From Oppiella nova (Eukaryota > Arthropoda > Arachnida > Sarcoptiformes > Oppiidae): a stretch of DNA of 22,103 nucleotides. The notes beneath the pieces are model-generated. The model saw only the letters and a list, made by a program, of their open reading frames with translations. It was not told where the DNA came from and ran no database searches. Shown one piece after another: positions 10,694 through 20,344 of this stretch (its first letter is position 1; every line of letters starts with the position of its first letter). The stretch is from contig CAJPVJ010000631.1 of assembly GCA_905397405.1 (NCBI GenBank), positions 1 to 22,103 of the forward strand, given 5' to 3'. The position numbers and the translations under genes were made by a program.

Positions 10694-11749
10694 TCAGTTC
10701 ACTAAATCAACTGAAATGAATTGCTTGAGTCGGTCTAAGTATTGCGAGTACAGCTCCACGTCGTTATGTCCGGCGCCCTCCACCCACAGGGGCTCCACAG
10801 CGCGCGGGCAGCGCTCATACATCGCCAGCCCGTGCGAGAAGTCTATCACCTCGTCCTCTGTGCCGTGGATGACCAGCACAGGCGACGCCACTTTCGGCAC
10901 TTTGTCGATGCTGTCAACCATACATATGTCAGTCATCACTATATCTGTATACCGTATATGAGTGCAAACCTGGGAAAGGCGTCGAAAAACCAGGTCCTCT
11001 TGGTGTTGGGAAAGGCAACTCTCATACCAGACATGAGGGGTGAGTGGAGGATAACGGCGCCCACTTCATAGCGTGAGGCCAAGTCCACTGTAGGAACAGT
11101 ACCTATGCTTTGGCCGTAGAGTATGACGTGTTCGGGACTAATGCCATACCGAGTCCGCAGCGAATGCCAGGCGGCGTCGATGTCTGCGTACAGGTTCTTC
11201 TCGGATGGCTTCCCACCACTGACTCCATAGCCGGAGTAGTCGTAACTGAATATATTGCAGCCAATCCTTGTGCCCAAACCCAAGTAAAAGCTACTCATTT
11301 GTCCCAAATCGACGGCATTCCCGTGACTGAACAGAATCGTGTACTTCGGGGTCGGCGTCGCTCTCACGTACATACCTGTGCTCACAGACCAGACAACCAG
11401 TGCTCGTATGAGTGATAAGACATTAGAGTTATACATGACATGAAGACATACATGCGATACGATTGCCTCGATTGGTGCGCGAGAAGAAGACCTCGAAGGC
11501 GTCGAGTTCTCGCTGAGTGTACTGCCATTCGGCTCTTTCCGTCAAAGACAGCGTCTGTTTCGTGTCCGTCGTGTCCGACACCACGCTATACGTGGGCTCC
11601 GGCGGCAGGAAAGCCAACTTCGCGGCGATCCTCGCCGGACAGGGAGGACAGCAAAACAGACAACACAACTCACTGAACGATAGGCCGTTCATCCTTTGCT
11701 GGTTTGATGGCGTTGTCGTCACTTCCACTGATGGCTCACTCGAAGACAT
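10694..11749 (-). CDS. ABHD17: ABHD17-type alpha/beta hydrolase (protein depalmitoylase)
   Basis: Serine hydrolase that removes palmitate from membrane proteins such as Ras and synaptic scaffolds, acting at the plasma membrane and endosomes. Three exons: complement of 10694-10910, 10970-11375 and 11452-11749, with introns of 59 and 76 nt and all phases consistent. It has [17 protein letters not shown], the nucleophile elbow GQSIG, the acid loop [15 protein letters not shown] and the catalytic His in [10 protein letters not shown], so the triad is intact. The N-terminal [14 protein letters not shown] is the cysteine cluster that is palmitoylated to anchor the family. Two in-frame Met codons precede it: 11749 (306 aa, T at -3) and 11692 (287 aa, A at -3). 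The second gives the family length of about 288 and puts the cysteines at the N terminus, so I favour it as the main start. Vertebrates have three paralogues; which one this matches cannot be said. Confidence 0.95.
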
Positions 11750-12416
11750 CGACGACACCGCTTGTCATCAATCACTCACTCACTCGACAACCACTCTATT
11801 GTGAGCCGATGTCACTGTCAGCGCTTCCAATGCTTGCGATGAGTGCTTTGGTCACTGATTGGGACACTTGTTGGTGACGACGACCGCCTCAGTGGTGCTC
11901 TTGGGATGAAAACAATGGACAGAAACGCTTCAGAATATATGGATTGCAATCACAGCCAAAGTGACAAACACTCCATGTTTTGCACAATCAATGAATGAAT
12001 CACTGAATCACACACAGAGTCACACTGTTTGTGAACACGCGGTCATTCACACCACTCCCCACTCCCCCCACCAGTCACTCAGTCAATGCTTTCGAGCTGT
12101 ACGACAACCCCTGTCTCCGTATGACGTCTTATCCAACGCTCACTCCATTTAGTGTACATTATATGTGAACACGAGTTCACTAATCGAGTAAACATTGGAG
12201 TCGACGCTAACAAATGGTTGGAAGAAAGGCATAACTAGTGCTATAAAAGCTATTACTGAGCGATAGGTGAGTGGGTGTGAGTTACGCCCTTCCGAGTGCT
12301 ACGACGACTGTTTGTGATTGAGTAGTGTTTTGGCATTTAGTGTAATGTTTAGTGAAATTAGTGACAATCGGATGAAATGATTGTAATATAAGGGGATTGT
12401 TGTGGACATCGAAACG
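11750..12416. promoter_or_regulatory. Shared head-to-head upstream region of ABHD17 and the 481-aa gene
   Basis: 667 nt separate the two divergent start codons. The DNA is more GC-rich than other spacers and full of short cactca / tcactgaatca-type repeats. It probably holds both 5' UTRs and a bidirectional promoter. No TATA box or named factor site stands out; reading frames inside it are short and low-complexity. Confidence 0.45.
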
Positions 12417-14072
12417 ATGGACATGTCTTTGCCGAGGAATACATCACTTCTGGAGAAGTGGTTGGAAGACATGCCGAACAGCAACTCCGCGAATGTCAAG
12501 AAAGAGCGCAAAGACTTCCGCGACATCTTTGCCTCGAGTGTCACCAATTCGTCGGACCTCTTGAGTCGCATGAGTGCCGCCTCGCACTCGATCACCACCG
12601 GAACCAATGGGTTGCAGACAAACACCAATTCAGTGCATAATAACCACAACAGTAATAGCGTTCACAGCAATGAGACAAAGGTTTGATGGCATGAGAGTGA
12701 GTGTCGCGTGAATTGGTGTCACATTTGTGTTGATATTTGCAGACAAATAGTGACGAAAGCGACGACAAGTCGGCGGTGGACTCGTCGAGCGTGAAGGGGG
12801 TGTTCGGGTGGCAGAGCGTCGACGACATACCCCTTCCCGTGATTCTTCGAGAGGACGAGAAACTGGTTGCCGTCAGAATCGTCGAGTCAAAGGTTTGTGA
12901 CAATTATGATGTGTTTGTCGCGTGTATTCACTGTTGAATGCCTTTCCCTCGGATGCGATGAACAGGTGATCGCGAAGTTCAGTGCATTCCTGCCGTGGAA
13001 TGTCTTCTCGTGTATAAACATAAAGAGCTATTATGTGACCGAAAATGAGGCCAAACTGCTGAACGAAATCAATGGAAACCATTGCGAGTATCAGTTCGGA
13101 TGCGATCCGTTCACCACTAAAGACGTGGTCGTGTGTCTCCCGGATGTCAGCATTTTGCATAAGTTCTTGAATACGAGTAAAGATATCTTTCATTACGGAC
13201 TCTCAAAGAGTGGTATCGATTGGTTGGGTTTCATCAACATCTCGGGCTCTTATATCCCATACATCGCCAAAAAGGCGGTCAACGCGACGGCTGTCCACAA
13301 ATACGTGCCGCAGTCGTTGGTCCACAAGATTGTGCTCTTAGTGAAGGTCGAGAAGATTGAAATGACTGAATGGGACGCCTCTTACCTGCGAATGCTGTGC
13401 GCTTATGCGGCCCTCGAGAGCGTTCACATCCAGTCCAACGACTCCCTCTGTCTCCTCAATGACCTCAAGTGGGACTCATCTCTGTGTCCGCTACACATGG
13501 AGGAGTGCAGTCCTCCCAACCCTCTCATTCATAACAAATATTCTAATAAAGACTTCGCGTTCTCGAGTCCGCCGTCTGTCGCGCGGACACAGAATCAGGC
13601 GATGGATGAGAACAGCAGTTGGTTAATGGCATCGCAGGCCAGCACTTCGTCCAACGCTTTGAGATCTTTACACCAAATCACAAGAGCCGACATCAATGGC
13701 TACGCTCTGAAGGCTATTAACTTAAAACCCTATTCAACACAACAGGCGGTGTTTGTGAGCGATGTGGTGACCAAAATGTTTAGAGGCGTATCCATTCTCA
13801 CCGCTCACTACATCCTCGAGAAGATTCTTCAGGTCAAGCTCTACGAGTGCACGAGGTTTGTATAGGCCGTCCCACACATACCATCCCTCCACTCAAACAA
13901 CCGTTCATTTGTTGATTACTTTGGTTTCAGATTACATGAGGACTCGTTTATGAGGAGCGGTGTCCGTCCCCTTCAGGGCGATAAACTGGTGGCCGTCGAT
14001 GTGTTGCGCAAATGTTTGCCACAATTGAGACAAATAATTATGGCCGGAATGCCTCTCACACCCCATTCCTAG
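12417..14072 (+). CDS. Unrecognised conserved-looking 481-residue protein, four exons
   Basis: I do not recognise this protein. Exons are 12417-12680, 12743-12892, 12966-13855 and 13931-14072, with introns of 62, 73 and 75 nt, clean GT/AG ends and consistent phase. The start is the first ATG of the frame (A at -3); a GTG five codons earlier is in frame but unlikely. Residues 1-140 are polar, Ser/Asn/Asp-rich and probably disordered. From about 110 on it has folded-protein composition with blocks such as IKSYYVTENEAKLLNEIN, FTTKDVVVCLPDV and SGSYIPYIAKKAVN. A second Ser/Pro-rich linker lies near 350-400, followed by a compact C-terminal region. The phrase DEKLVAVRIVES near the first block is echoed by GDKLVAVDVLRK near the C terminus, suggesting related subdomains. 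No signal peptide or TM segment is visible. Precise exon phasing and sequence complexity make it a real gene. Confidence 0.85.
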
Positions 14073-14671
14073 CAATGAATTATTTTTCACTTTCATATGA
14101 TTGTAAATACTATAGTTAATCAAAATAGATTTTAACCAAAAAATAATTATTTATTTTGAAATCACTTAACTTAATGACTCAAACGGGAAATAAAGTAATT
14201 TTTAATAATAAAAATAACTTATTTTGAATCCACACTCATTGAGACATTCCATCTGTTCTTATAACTATAAATAGTACGGTATAACATATTTGACAACATT
14301 ATACAGTACTGTACCGTAACCACACTTCACTGTCATTAGTTCACATATTTGTGTGCCGTAGTACTGTAAACTCGTAATATTACTGTAACTAATGCATGGC
14401 TCAATATTGAAGCTAGGTCCTTGCGCAACTTAATAGGTACTGTGCTTGTACCGGTATTACGGTAATAAAATTGATACTCATTCAAATGATTCAGGAATAA
14501 ATACCGTAAGAAAAAGATAGTTGTGTTTTGAGTCAAATAAACAAAATGGTTAATTCATTAATTTAATTCATAGTTAATTTAGTAAAAACAAAAAATCTAA
14601 TATAATGGTAAATATAATGATAGATTGATTATACGTAATGAATATACAGTATTCAGTGAATGAAATGCTCA
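14073..14671. other. Convergent 3' spacer with a TACNGTA motif cluster
   Basis: About 600 nt between the convergent 481-aa gene and WBP4. It is AT-rich and non-coding. Between 14275 and 14508 the self-complementary 7-mer TACNGTA occurs eight times (14275, 14302, 14307, 14312, 14362, 14381, 14458, 14502). The cluster may be the remnant of a small palindromic element or part of the WBP4 3' UTR. Confidence 0.6.
14189..14194 (+). terminator. Polyadenylation signal AATAAA for the 481-aa gene
   Basis: Canonical AATAAA about 117 nt downstream of the TAG stop, followed by T-rich sequence. It is the first such hexamer on this strand after the stop. Confidence 0.55.
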
Positions 14672-15820
14672 CTAATCGTCAGTTCTTTGTCTTACATTTC
14701 TTTTTGAATCGGAATTAGTTTTTCGTTTTTTAAAACTAATCGTTTCCTCGGTTTTCATTTTTAGGTTAAATTTATTTTTAACCGAATCAACGGTTTTCTC
14801 TTTGAACTCAATCTTCACTTCTTTGTCGTGATCGGCGAATACCGGTGCGACAATTTGTGGCAACTTTTGGTCCGGAAGTTGTAAATCAATCATTTTGTCG
14901 TCAAACTCTGTGTGCGCCACTGTTTTCCACCGGCCGTACGGATTATAAGGGCCGGCAGGTAATGGGTCGGTATCTGGGGTCACATCTGAGCTGTACTTTT
15001 GCTCCTCGAGTGATAGAAATCCAGACTTGGGTTCAGTCCATTTGGTCTCTAAAATGGGAACACATAACGAGTCAATTGATGCAACAAATGGATAACAAAT
15101 CGCACCCAAAGTCTCTTTATTCACGTAATAGGTCTTCCCTTCGGATGTCTTTCTCTCCAACCATTTACTCTTCTTCTCCATCTTCTTAGCGATGGTTTCG
15201 AGAGCTCGTTGTCGTCCGACCACTAAAGTGGAGCTCTCTTCGGAAGCGGACGAGTCTTCACCGAAACGGCCCAAAGATTTGAGGGTTGACTCGGTTTTGG
15301 TGCTCTTCTTGAATAACGATATATTTGTTGCCAACTCTTTGGCGAGACTCGGGTTTTGGTTGACATCGGTGTGGAAGGCCTTCATGGCCTGGGACTCTAT
15401 TTTCATCATTTCTATGTTGTATTTCTGGTCCTCTCTCTCCTGCTTTGATCCCTGCTTTTGCAACTAATCATTCAAAACACCAATCAATTAATTAATCAAT
15501 CAATTAATCAATTAATGCTTTCATTCAATGCAAACACAATTGTCTCACGTCTTGTAGTTTTCGCTTCACATTCAACTGATGTCTGAAACCTCTTTCGTGA
15601 AACTCAACGCTCTGTCCATCAAATGAACGCAAAGAATATGTCATATAATAAGAGATCACTGAATGAATTGATGGCAAACTCACGGCTTTGTTGTCAGCGA
15701 ACCAACACTTGCAGAAATCGCAGTACTTCTTGGGAAGTGATTTCCAGTACTCAGACCTTCACACCAAACAAACTCATCACTCAATCAATGCATTCATTAC
15801 ACTGTAATTCAAACTTACAT
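14672..15820 (-). CDS. WBP4: WW domain-binding protein 4 / formin-binding protein 21, spliceosomal factor
   Basis: Nuclear factor of the pre-catalytic spliceosome. Exons: complement of 14672-15048, 15106-15463, 15549-15611, 15684-15756 and 15819-15820, giving 290 residues (human 376). The N terminus SEYWKSLPKKYCDFCKCW ... SVEFHERGFRH is the U1-type zinc finger (Cys-x2-Cys and His-x5-His). Then comes an acidic/basic helical linker, then one WW domain: KWLERKTSEGKTYYVNKETLE-TKWTEPKSGF after removing the 57-nt intron. The C-terminal NPYGRWKTV, VKIEFKEKTVDSV and FKKRKT ... RNVRQR blocks match the family tail. Only one WW domain is present, against two in vertebrates. The start codon is split: AT ends the first exon (donor GTAAGT) and G begins the second. 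Without that splice, an in-frame TGA lies just upstream. The gene is head-to-head with CHMP6. Confidence 0.93.
15049..15105 (-). other. 57-nt stop-free intron inside the WBP4 WW domain
   Basis: Minus-strand sequence starting GTGCGA and ending in CCCATTTTAG. It is a multiple of three without a stop, so reading through it keeps the frame but inserts 19 hydrophobic residues between the NKETL and ETKW halves of the WW domain. Removing it restores a normal WW spacing with Trp and Pro at the expected places. Length and acceptor match the other introns. Confidence 0.85.
15481..15516. repeat. Simple repeat of aatcaatt / aattaatc units
   Basis: Short low-complexity tract inside WBP4's third intron (15464-15548). 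Nothing functional is apparent. Confidence 0.7.
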
Positions 15821-16224
15821 TTCGTGTTGTCTTTAATCCCAATACTAATCCAATGAATGATTACACAATCAAACGGTAACTGTAATAACAAACCAAATGT
15901 TTTGCTTTCACTAAAAAACACAAATTATTTTGAAAGCCTTAAAGTTGGAAAATAAATTACGTTAATTTATAAATTTAATTTTATGTATAATTTAATTGAT
16001 CGAGAGCATATTTTGCAAATAAAAAGTTAAATAAAACTATAGTCTAATTATAATTCACTAAATTTAGCACTTATTTGATGCTATAATTTGGAAATAAACT
16101 TAAATTGAGTGTTGGATTAGTATTGAGACATAATTGATGAGCAAATATGTAACCAAACAGTGACTCAATTGGTTTGACGTTCACTGCAGTGAGTGATTGA
16201 TTGGATCGGTATTGTCGGACAAGA
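15821..16224. promoter_or_regulatory. Shared head-to-head upstream region of WBP4 and CHMP6
   Basis: 404 nt between divergent starts. It holds the WBP4 first-exon 5' UTR (leading to the split start codon) and the CHMP6 5' UTR. The central part is AT-rich. It probably works as a bidirectional promoter; no individual element is identified. Confidence 0.45.
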
Positions 16225-17110
16225 ATGGGTCACATCTTCGGCAAACCTAAACCCAAGAAGAAGCCTGAGATCACTGAAGAGGACAAAGCGATTCTGGTTT
16301 GTTAGCAACCACTCCATTGGTGTCAATGTAGCCATAATGTGGTCATTCTCTTGACAGCAACTCAAACAACAAAGAGATTCCGTGAAGAAGTATCAGAAGA
16401 GGATTAAGGATGAGTTGGACAAAGAGAGACAAATCGCCCGACAGTTACTCAAAGACAACAAAAAAGAGTTGAGTGTTTGGCACGTGTTTTGGTGATTGTG
16501 TTTCAATTGGTTGTGTCATTGAATCGATAGGAAAGCGCTTCTGTTGCTGAAGAAGAAGAAATACATGGAAAGCATTTTGGATAAGACTGACAACCAGTTA
16601 ATGAATTTGGAGAAACTGGTCACTGATATCGAGTTCAGTCGAGTCGAGGCAACCGTCTTAGAGGGTCTTCAGACCGGAAACGAAGCACTCAAACAATTGC
16701 ATCAAATCTTATCCATCGATAAAATTGAAGAGATTTTAGAAGAAACTAAAGAAGGAATTGAAAAACAAAAGGTTTGTTTGAGTGATATCTTAGAGGCAGT
16801 GATAACGTGTCGATTGTATTGATCAGGAAATCGATGACCTCCTCCTCGGAATGAACATCGAAACGGATGAACAGAGTTTATTGCAAGAGTTGGATCAGAT
16901 GTTAGCCCCGACTGTACCTGATTTGCCAGAAGTGCCACAAAACGAACGTAAGATTAAAGTGATATTCAATTCGTTTGCAAACTTATCACAAATTGTATGC
17001 ATTTAGCGGTTATTGTTGAGTCGGCGGAAGACGAGGAACCGAAGGAAAGGGAACACAAGGAAAGGGATCACAAGGAAAAACAGCCCAAAGTAGCGCTCCT
17101 CGAGTCATGA
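16225..17110 (+). CDS. CHMP6: Charged multivesicular body protein 6 (ESCRT-III, VPS20)
   Basis: ESCRT-III subunit on endosomes: it is recruited by ESCRT-II and nucleates SNF7/CHMP4 filaments for multivesicular body formation and membrane scission. Exons are 16225-16296, 16358-16467, 16531-16771, 16827-16947 and 17007-17110, with introns of 55-63 nt; 648 nt give 215 residues (human 201). The start MGHIFGK has Gly2 for N-myristoylation. Then follow ITEEDKAILQLKQQRD, the basic helix QKRIKDELDKERQIARQLLKDNKKEKALLLLKKKKY, and ENQ-type helices with EGLQTGNEALKQLHQ, as in the family. Near the C terminus PTVPDLPEVPQNEP fits a MIM2 motif, which binds the MIT domain of VPS4. The extra length is a charged tail with a small internal duplication (KEREHKERDHKEK). 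The gene shares an upstream region with WBP4 and a 3' spacer with USP3. Confidence 0.97.
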
Positions 17111-17360
17111 AATTAATAGTCAATACATTTCTGGCTGTAATTTACAGTACAAGACATACACTAATATATTAATTACAAAGTTTTATACAACAACTATTTA
17201 ATTATAAATTATTTTACAAGTATTCAAATGAATTGCGATATTTTTATTAAAATTAAATATTTTTTATTTGAATACTAAATGATTTATAAATCGATATCTT
17301 GTAATACATTTTCTATCAAAAATAGTTTGAACGCGAATTCAAACGACAAATACTTATCAC
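17111..17360. terminator. Tail-to-tail 3' spacer of CHMP6 and USP3
   Basis: 250 nt of AT-rich DNA between the two stop codons. For USP3 (minus), AATAAA occurs at 17243-17248 and 17263-17268, about 95-120 nt past its stop. For CHMP6 (plus), only the variant ATTAAA at 17246-17251 is seen. The two 3' UTRs therefore probably overlap. Confidence 0.5.
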
Positions 17361-19430
17361 TCATATTGTGAATGGCGTTAAGTTGAGCTCTCGTCGTATG
17401 TAAAACAGGATATAGGCTTTGCTTTGGGACACCGTTTGCTCGTCACATATGGTCACTGAGCTGTCATTGAAGTGATGCCAACAATCTGTTCGTCAATTAA
17501 TCCATTAGTCAAACATAAATGAATCCAATGGATGGATGAACGGAGAGAACAAACCTTCGTGTGTGGCGTATGACGTGTAGTGTCCAGAGGCGGCACCGTT
17601 ACCATGATGGACGATAACTGCCGCCAAGTCGTAGAAAGTACTGCCGCAGGCGCTGCCCCGAGTCTCGTGCTTGGGATGAATCGATGGTTATTAGCAAATC
17701 AAATAACTCATCAATGCTTAGGACATACCATATTGGAGAGGACGTACTGACTCATGTCGAGACCATTTACCGGAAATTCTATATAATTATCTAATTTGGT
17801 TCTGAAGAAGTTAGTCCATCGAAAACGTTTCAGATGTAGACAAAGGACCTGAAATGCAACAGATTTAGTGATACTGTAAGCGGCGGTGAATGCGATGGTG
17901 TCTCACATTAGGCAGTCTCCTAATCCAGAAGCGTTTTGTTGACCTTTGCTTTTGCTTACAATTCGGACAGTTATAGAGCTCTGTCTCCGCGAGTTCTTCG
18001 AGTTCCGTAAAACTCGAGAGACAGTCAGACAAATGGCAGCTCTGAGGCGTCTCTTCGCCATTATTGACGCCATTCTTCATGTTTGAGCACATCTGAGGAA
18101 TGTCTAGCGATAAGTCGAGGAATGGGTCGTGTTTCTTGGACTCAGTGCCACAGACAAGACACGTCACTTCGTTCTGAAGTACACCACCGAATATGGACGT
18201 CACGATCGTGGACTTACCCGCCGGTAATAAATAGAGGTTTTGTGTGTTATTATGTCTTTTGGTAGGATTGGGAACAATGCCTAACAATTCGGTGTGAAGT
18301 CTATCTAACATATATCGCAGAAACTCGTGAGCGTCCTGTTGCTGGTAACCCCTGAACCGCGGAACCACTTTCCATATCACAGCAAACAAAGATTCGGGAG
18401 ATATGGCAGACTTACTGCCCTCCCAAAGGGATATCATTGTCTTTCGCAGCTCTTCAGCTAATAGGACGTCGCCGTCAGTCATACGTCGGGCCGAAGCGAT
18501 GGCCGTTCGGCTACCGTTCCACCGATGCTTATCCAAAGCCGGCAGTTGTTTGAAATAACAGCTAAACTGCTGGATATTACTCAGTGACTGAAGGACAGCA
18601 TTCATGAAACAAGTGTTCCCTAAATTCCTGAGCCCTGCCGCCCGAGCTTTGGCCAGCCTTTGGTTCGCTTTCATCTGTTTATTCAAACAATTTTTACAAT
18701 TAATAAACATTTATAACAAACTATGATTGCATTCAGTGTTCATTAAATTTATGAATATTTGATACCTTTTTCCTATTATTAGACTTTTGTTGGTTTTCAT
18801 GCGAACCCTTTCTCTTGACGGCCCCACCGGTCGACACGTTTTGTGCGTTTTGTTGGTTTTGACGACAGTTTTCCGGACTATTCATACAATGAGTTCATTA
18901 GTCAATAAATGTATACATATTTGAATTGAATGACAACTCATTTTATTACTCATTATTTGATAAGAATTTATTCCTCAGGTGTTGTAAGAGTCGAGATCGG
19001 GTGTCGTTTACCACGAATTCATCACAGAGATAGCTATTGGACACAAGACACACACACTTTACAACCATTGCATTGATTGCGATCGCATTCACATGATATA
19101 CAATATGTGAGATAAGATTGAGTGTCGGAGTGTCAGCACCGCTGCAAACACTATGCAATCCATAGCACCTCACGAGTGGACTCACCAGAAGACTGCAAAG
19201 GTATTGGCGTCGAAGCAGAGGGAGTGTCCGGGCGTCTGCTCGAAGTGCTCTTTGGCGTGACCGCAGACATAGCGACCACATCCCACTTGTCCGCAATGGA
19301 CACAAATCCACGAATTCTTCTTCGACTTGCAGTCCGAGCACTCGAACTCCTGTACAGCGCATAACGTCTTCAGATGGGAACTGTTGGCCAGTTTGGATCC
19401 ATTGAGTTGACACACGTGCGGACAATCCAT
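17361..19430 (-). CDS. USP3: Ubiquitin-specific protease 3, seven exons
   Basis: Nuclear cysteine protease that removes ubiquitin from histones H2A/H2B and DNA-damage factors. Exons: complement of 17361-17485, 17555-17669, 17729-17848, 17907-18674, 18766-18877, 18950-19033 and 19186-19430; 1569 nt give 522 residues (human 520). The N terminus MDCPHVC ... FECSDCK ... [19 protein letters not shown] ... GHSLCF ... [10 protein letters not shown] is a ZnF-UBP domain with its Cys/His set. A basic Asn/Gln-rich linker with RKK follows. The peptidase domain has the Cys box [34 protein letters not shown], the zinc-finger pairs CLVC and CPNC, the VLCLHLKRF block, the His box [11 protein letters not shown] and HHFNDSSV. 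All catalytic elements are present. Reading frames break at each junction, but all phases agree. Confidence 0.96.
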
Positions 19431-20344
19431 GGCTCACCACAACACGTGCGCCGATGACAGTCCAGAGGTTGCGGACTGGCTTTGGATGCGATTCACTGCC
19501 AATAGCGTCACAAATGTCTCACAAATAGTGTTATGTTATGGATGTGTGCGTTGAGAGGCAGAGCGGCTCCCAGTCCTCACACACCTGTGCTTGTGGTCAG
19601 TCGTACACTGCGATCGTGTCGTGTATGTAGTGCTCACTTGGGATCAGTTAATCGTCGATCGGATGAACGCTTGGATTCACTGCCACGACAGTCACTGCAG
19701 ACAAAGACTACACACTATTATCAGTGCATTAGTGTTGAGTCTAATGAGTGAAGCAATGAGTGATTCATTGAATACATTGAATGCAACTTTCAATCACTGC
19801 ACCACTCAATCACTGCTCACAACTCTACCCAATACTACAATGCCTTTCATTCATCAATCACTCGACCATTCATTCAATATTTCGGTCATTCATTCACAAA
19901 ACAATTCAAATTTACTCATTAGTTTTCCACTCATTTATGATATGATACACGTCTCTAACATACGATATGCTAATTATACATCACTTTTAAAACTAACCAT
20001 TAATTATAAAAAGTTTATTCAATCAACTTATCACAACAACCATTGGTTTAAATTTAATTTGGTATTAAAACTAAAGTTACACTAAACTATTGGATACTGA
20101 GATGTCTAAAGCACTTGTTGTTGTGATTAAAATCAATTTAAAGAGTGGTAAATAGTGACGATTAATACGATTATAATTTATAAAATTAAAACTTAATTCA
20201 CAAAAAAAGGGAAAATAATGAAATGTAACGATATTTCTGAACGTGTGTTGAGTAGAGGTGTTGAACGCATTGAATGTGTTTTGTTTTGAATGCAATGTTG
20301 GACTGAATTAGCGGTCATTCAGTCATTCAATTGTCGCGCAAACC
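19431..20344. promoter_or_regulatory. Head-to-head upstream region of USP3 and RNF113
   Basis: 914 nt between divergent starts. The USP3-proximal 300 nt are more GC-rich and probably contain its promoter and 5' UTR. The middle is packed with tcattcattca / cactcaatca short repeats, and the rest is AT-rich. A long open stretch on the plus strand (19591-20085) is made largely of these repeats and shows no protein family, so I do not call it a gene. Confidence 0.45.

Noticed and set aside
12299-13193. Minus-strand frames of 103-116 codons around the 481-aa gene
   Set aside because: They lie antisense to well-phased exons and cross their splice sites; no family resemblance.
19591-20085. Open stretch of 164 codons on the plus strand between USP3 and RNF113
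   Set aside because: It is largely built from tcattcattca / caatcactca low-complexity repeats, has no recognisable domain, begins at a non-ATG codon and sits in a promoter region.
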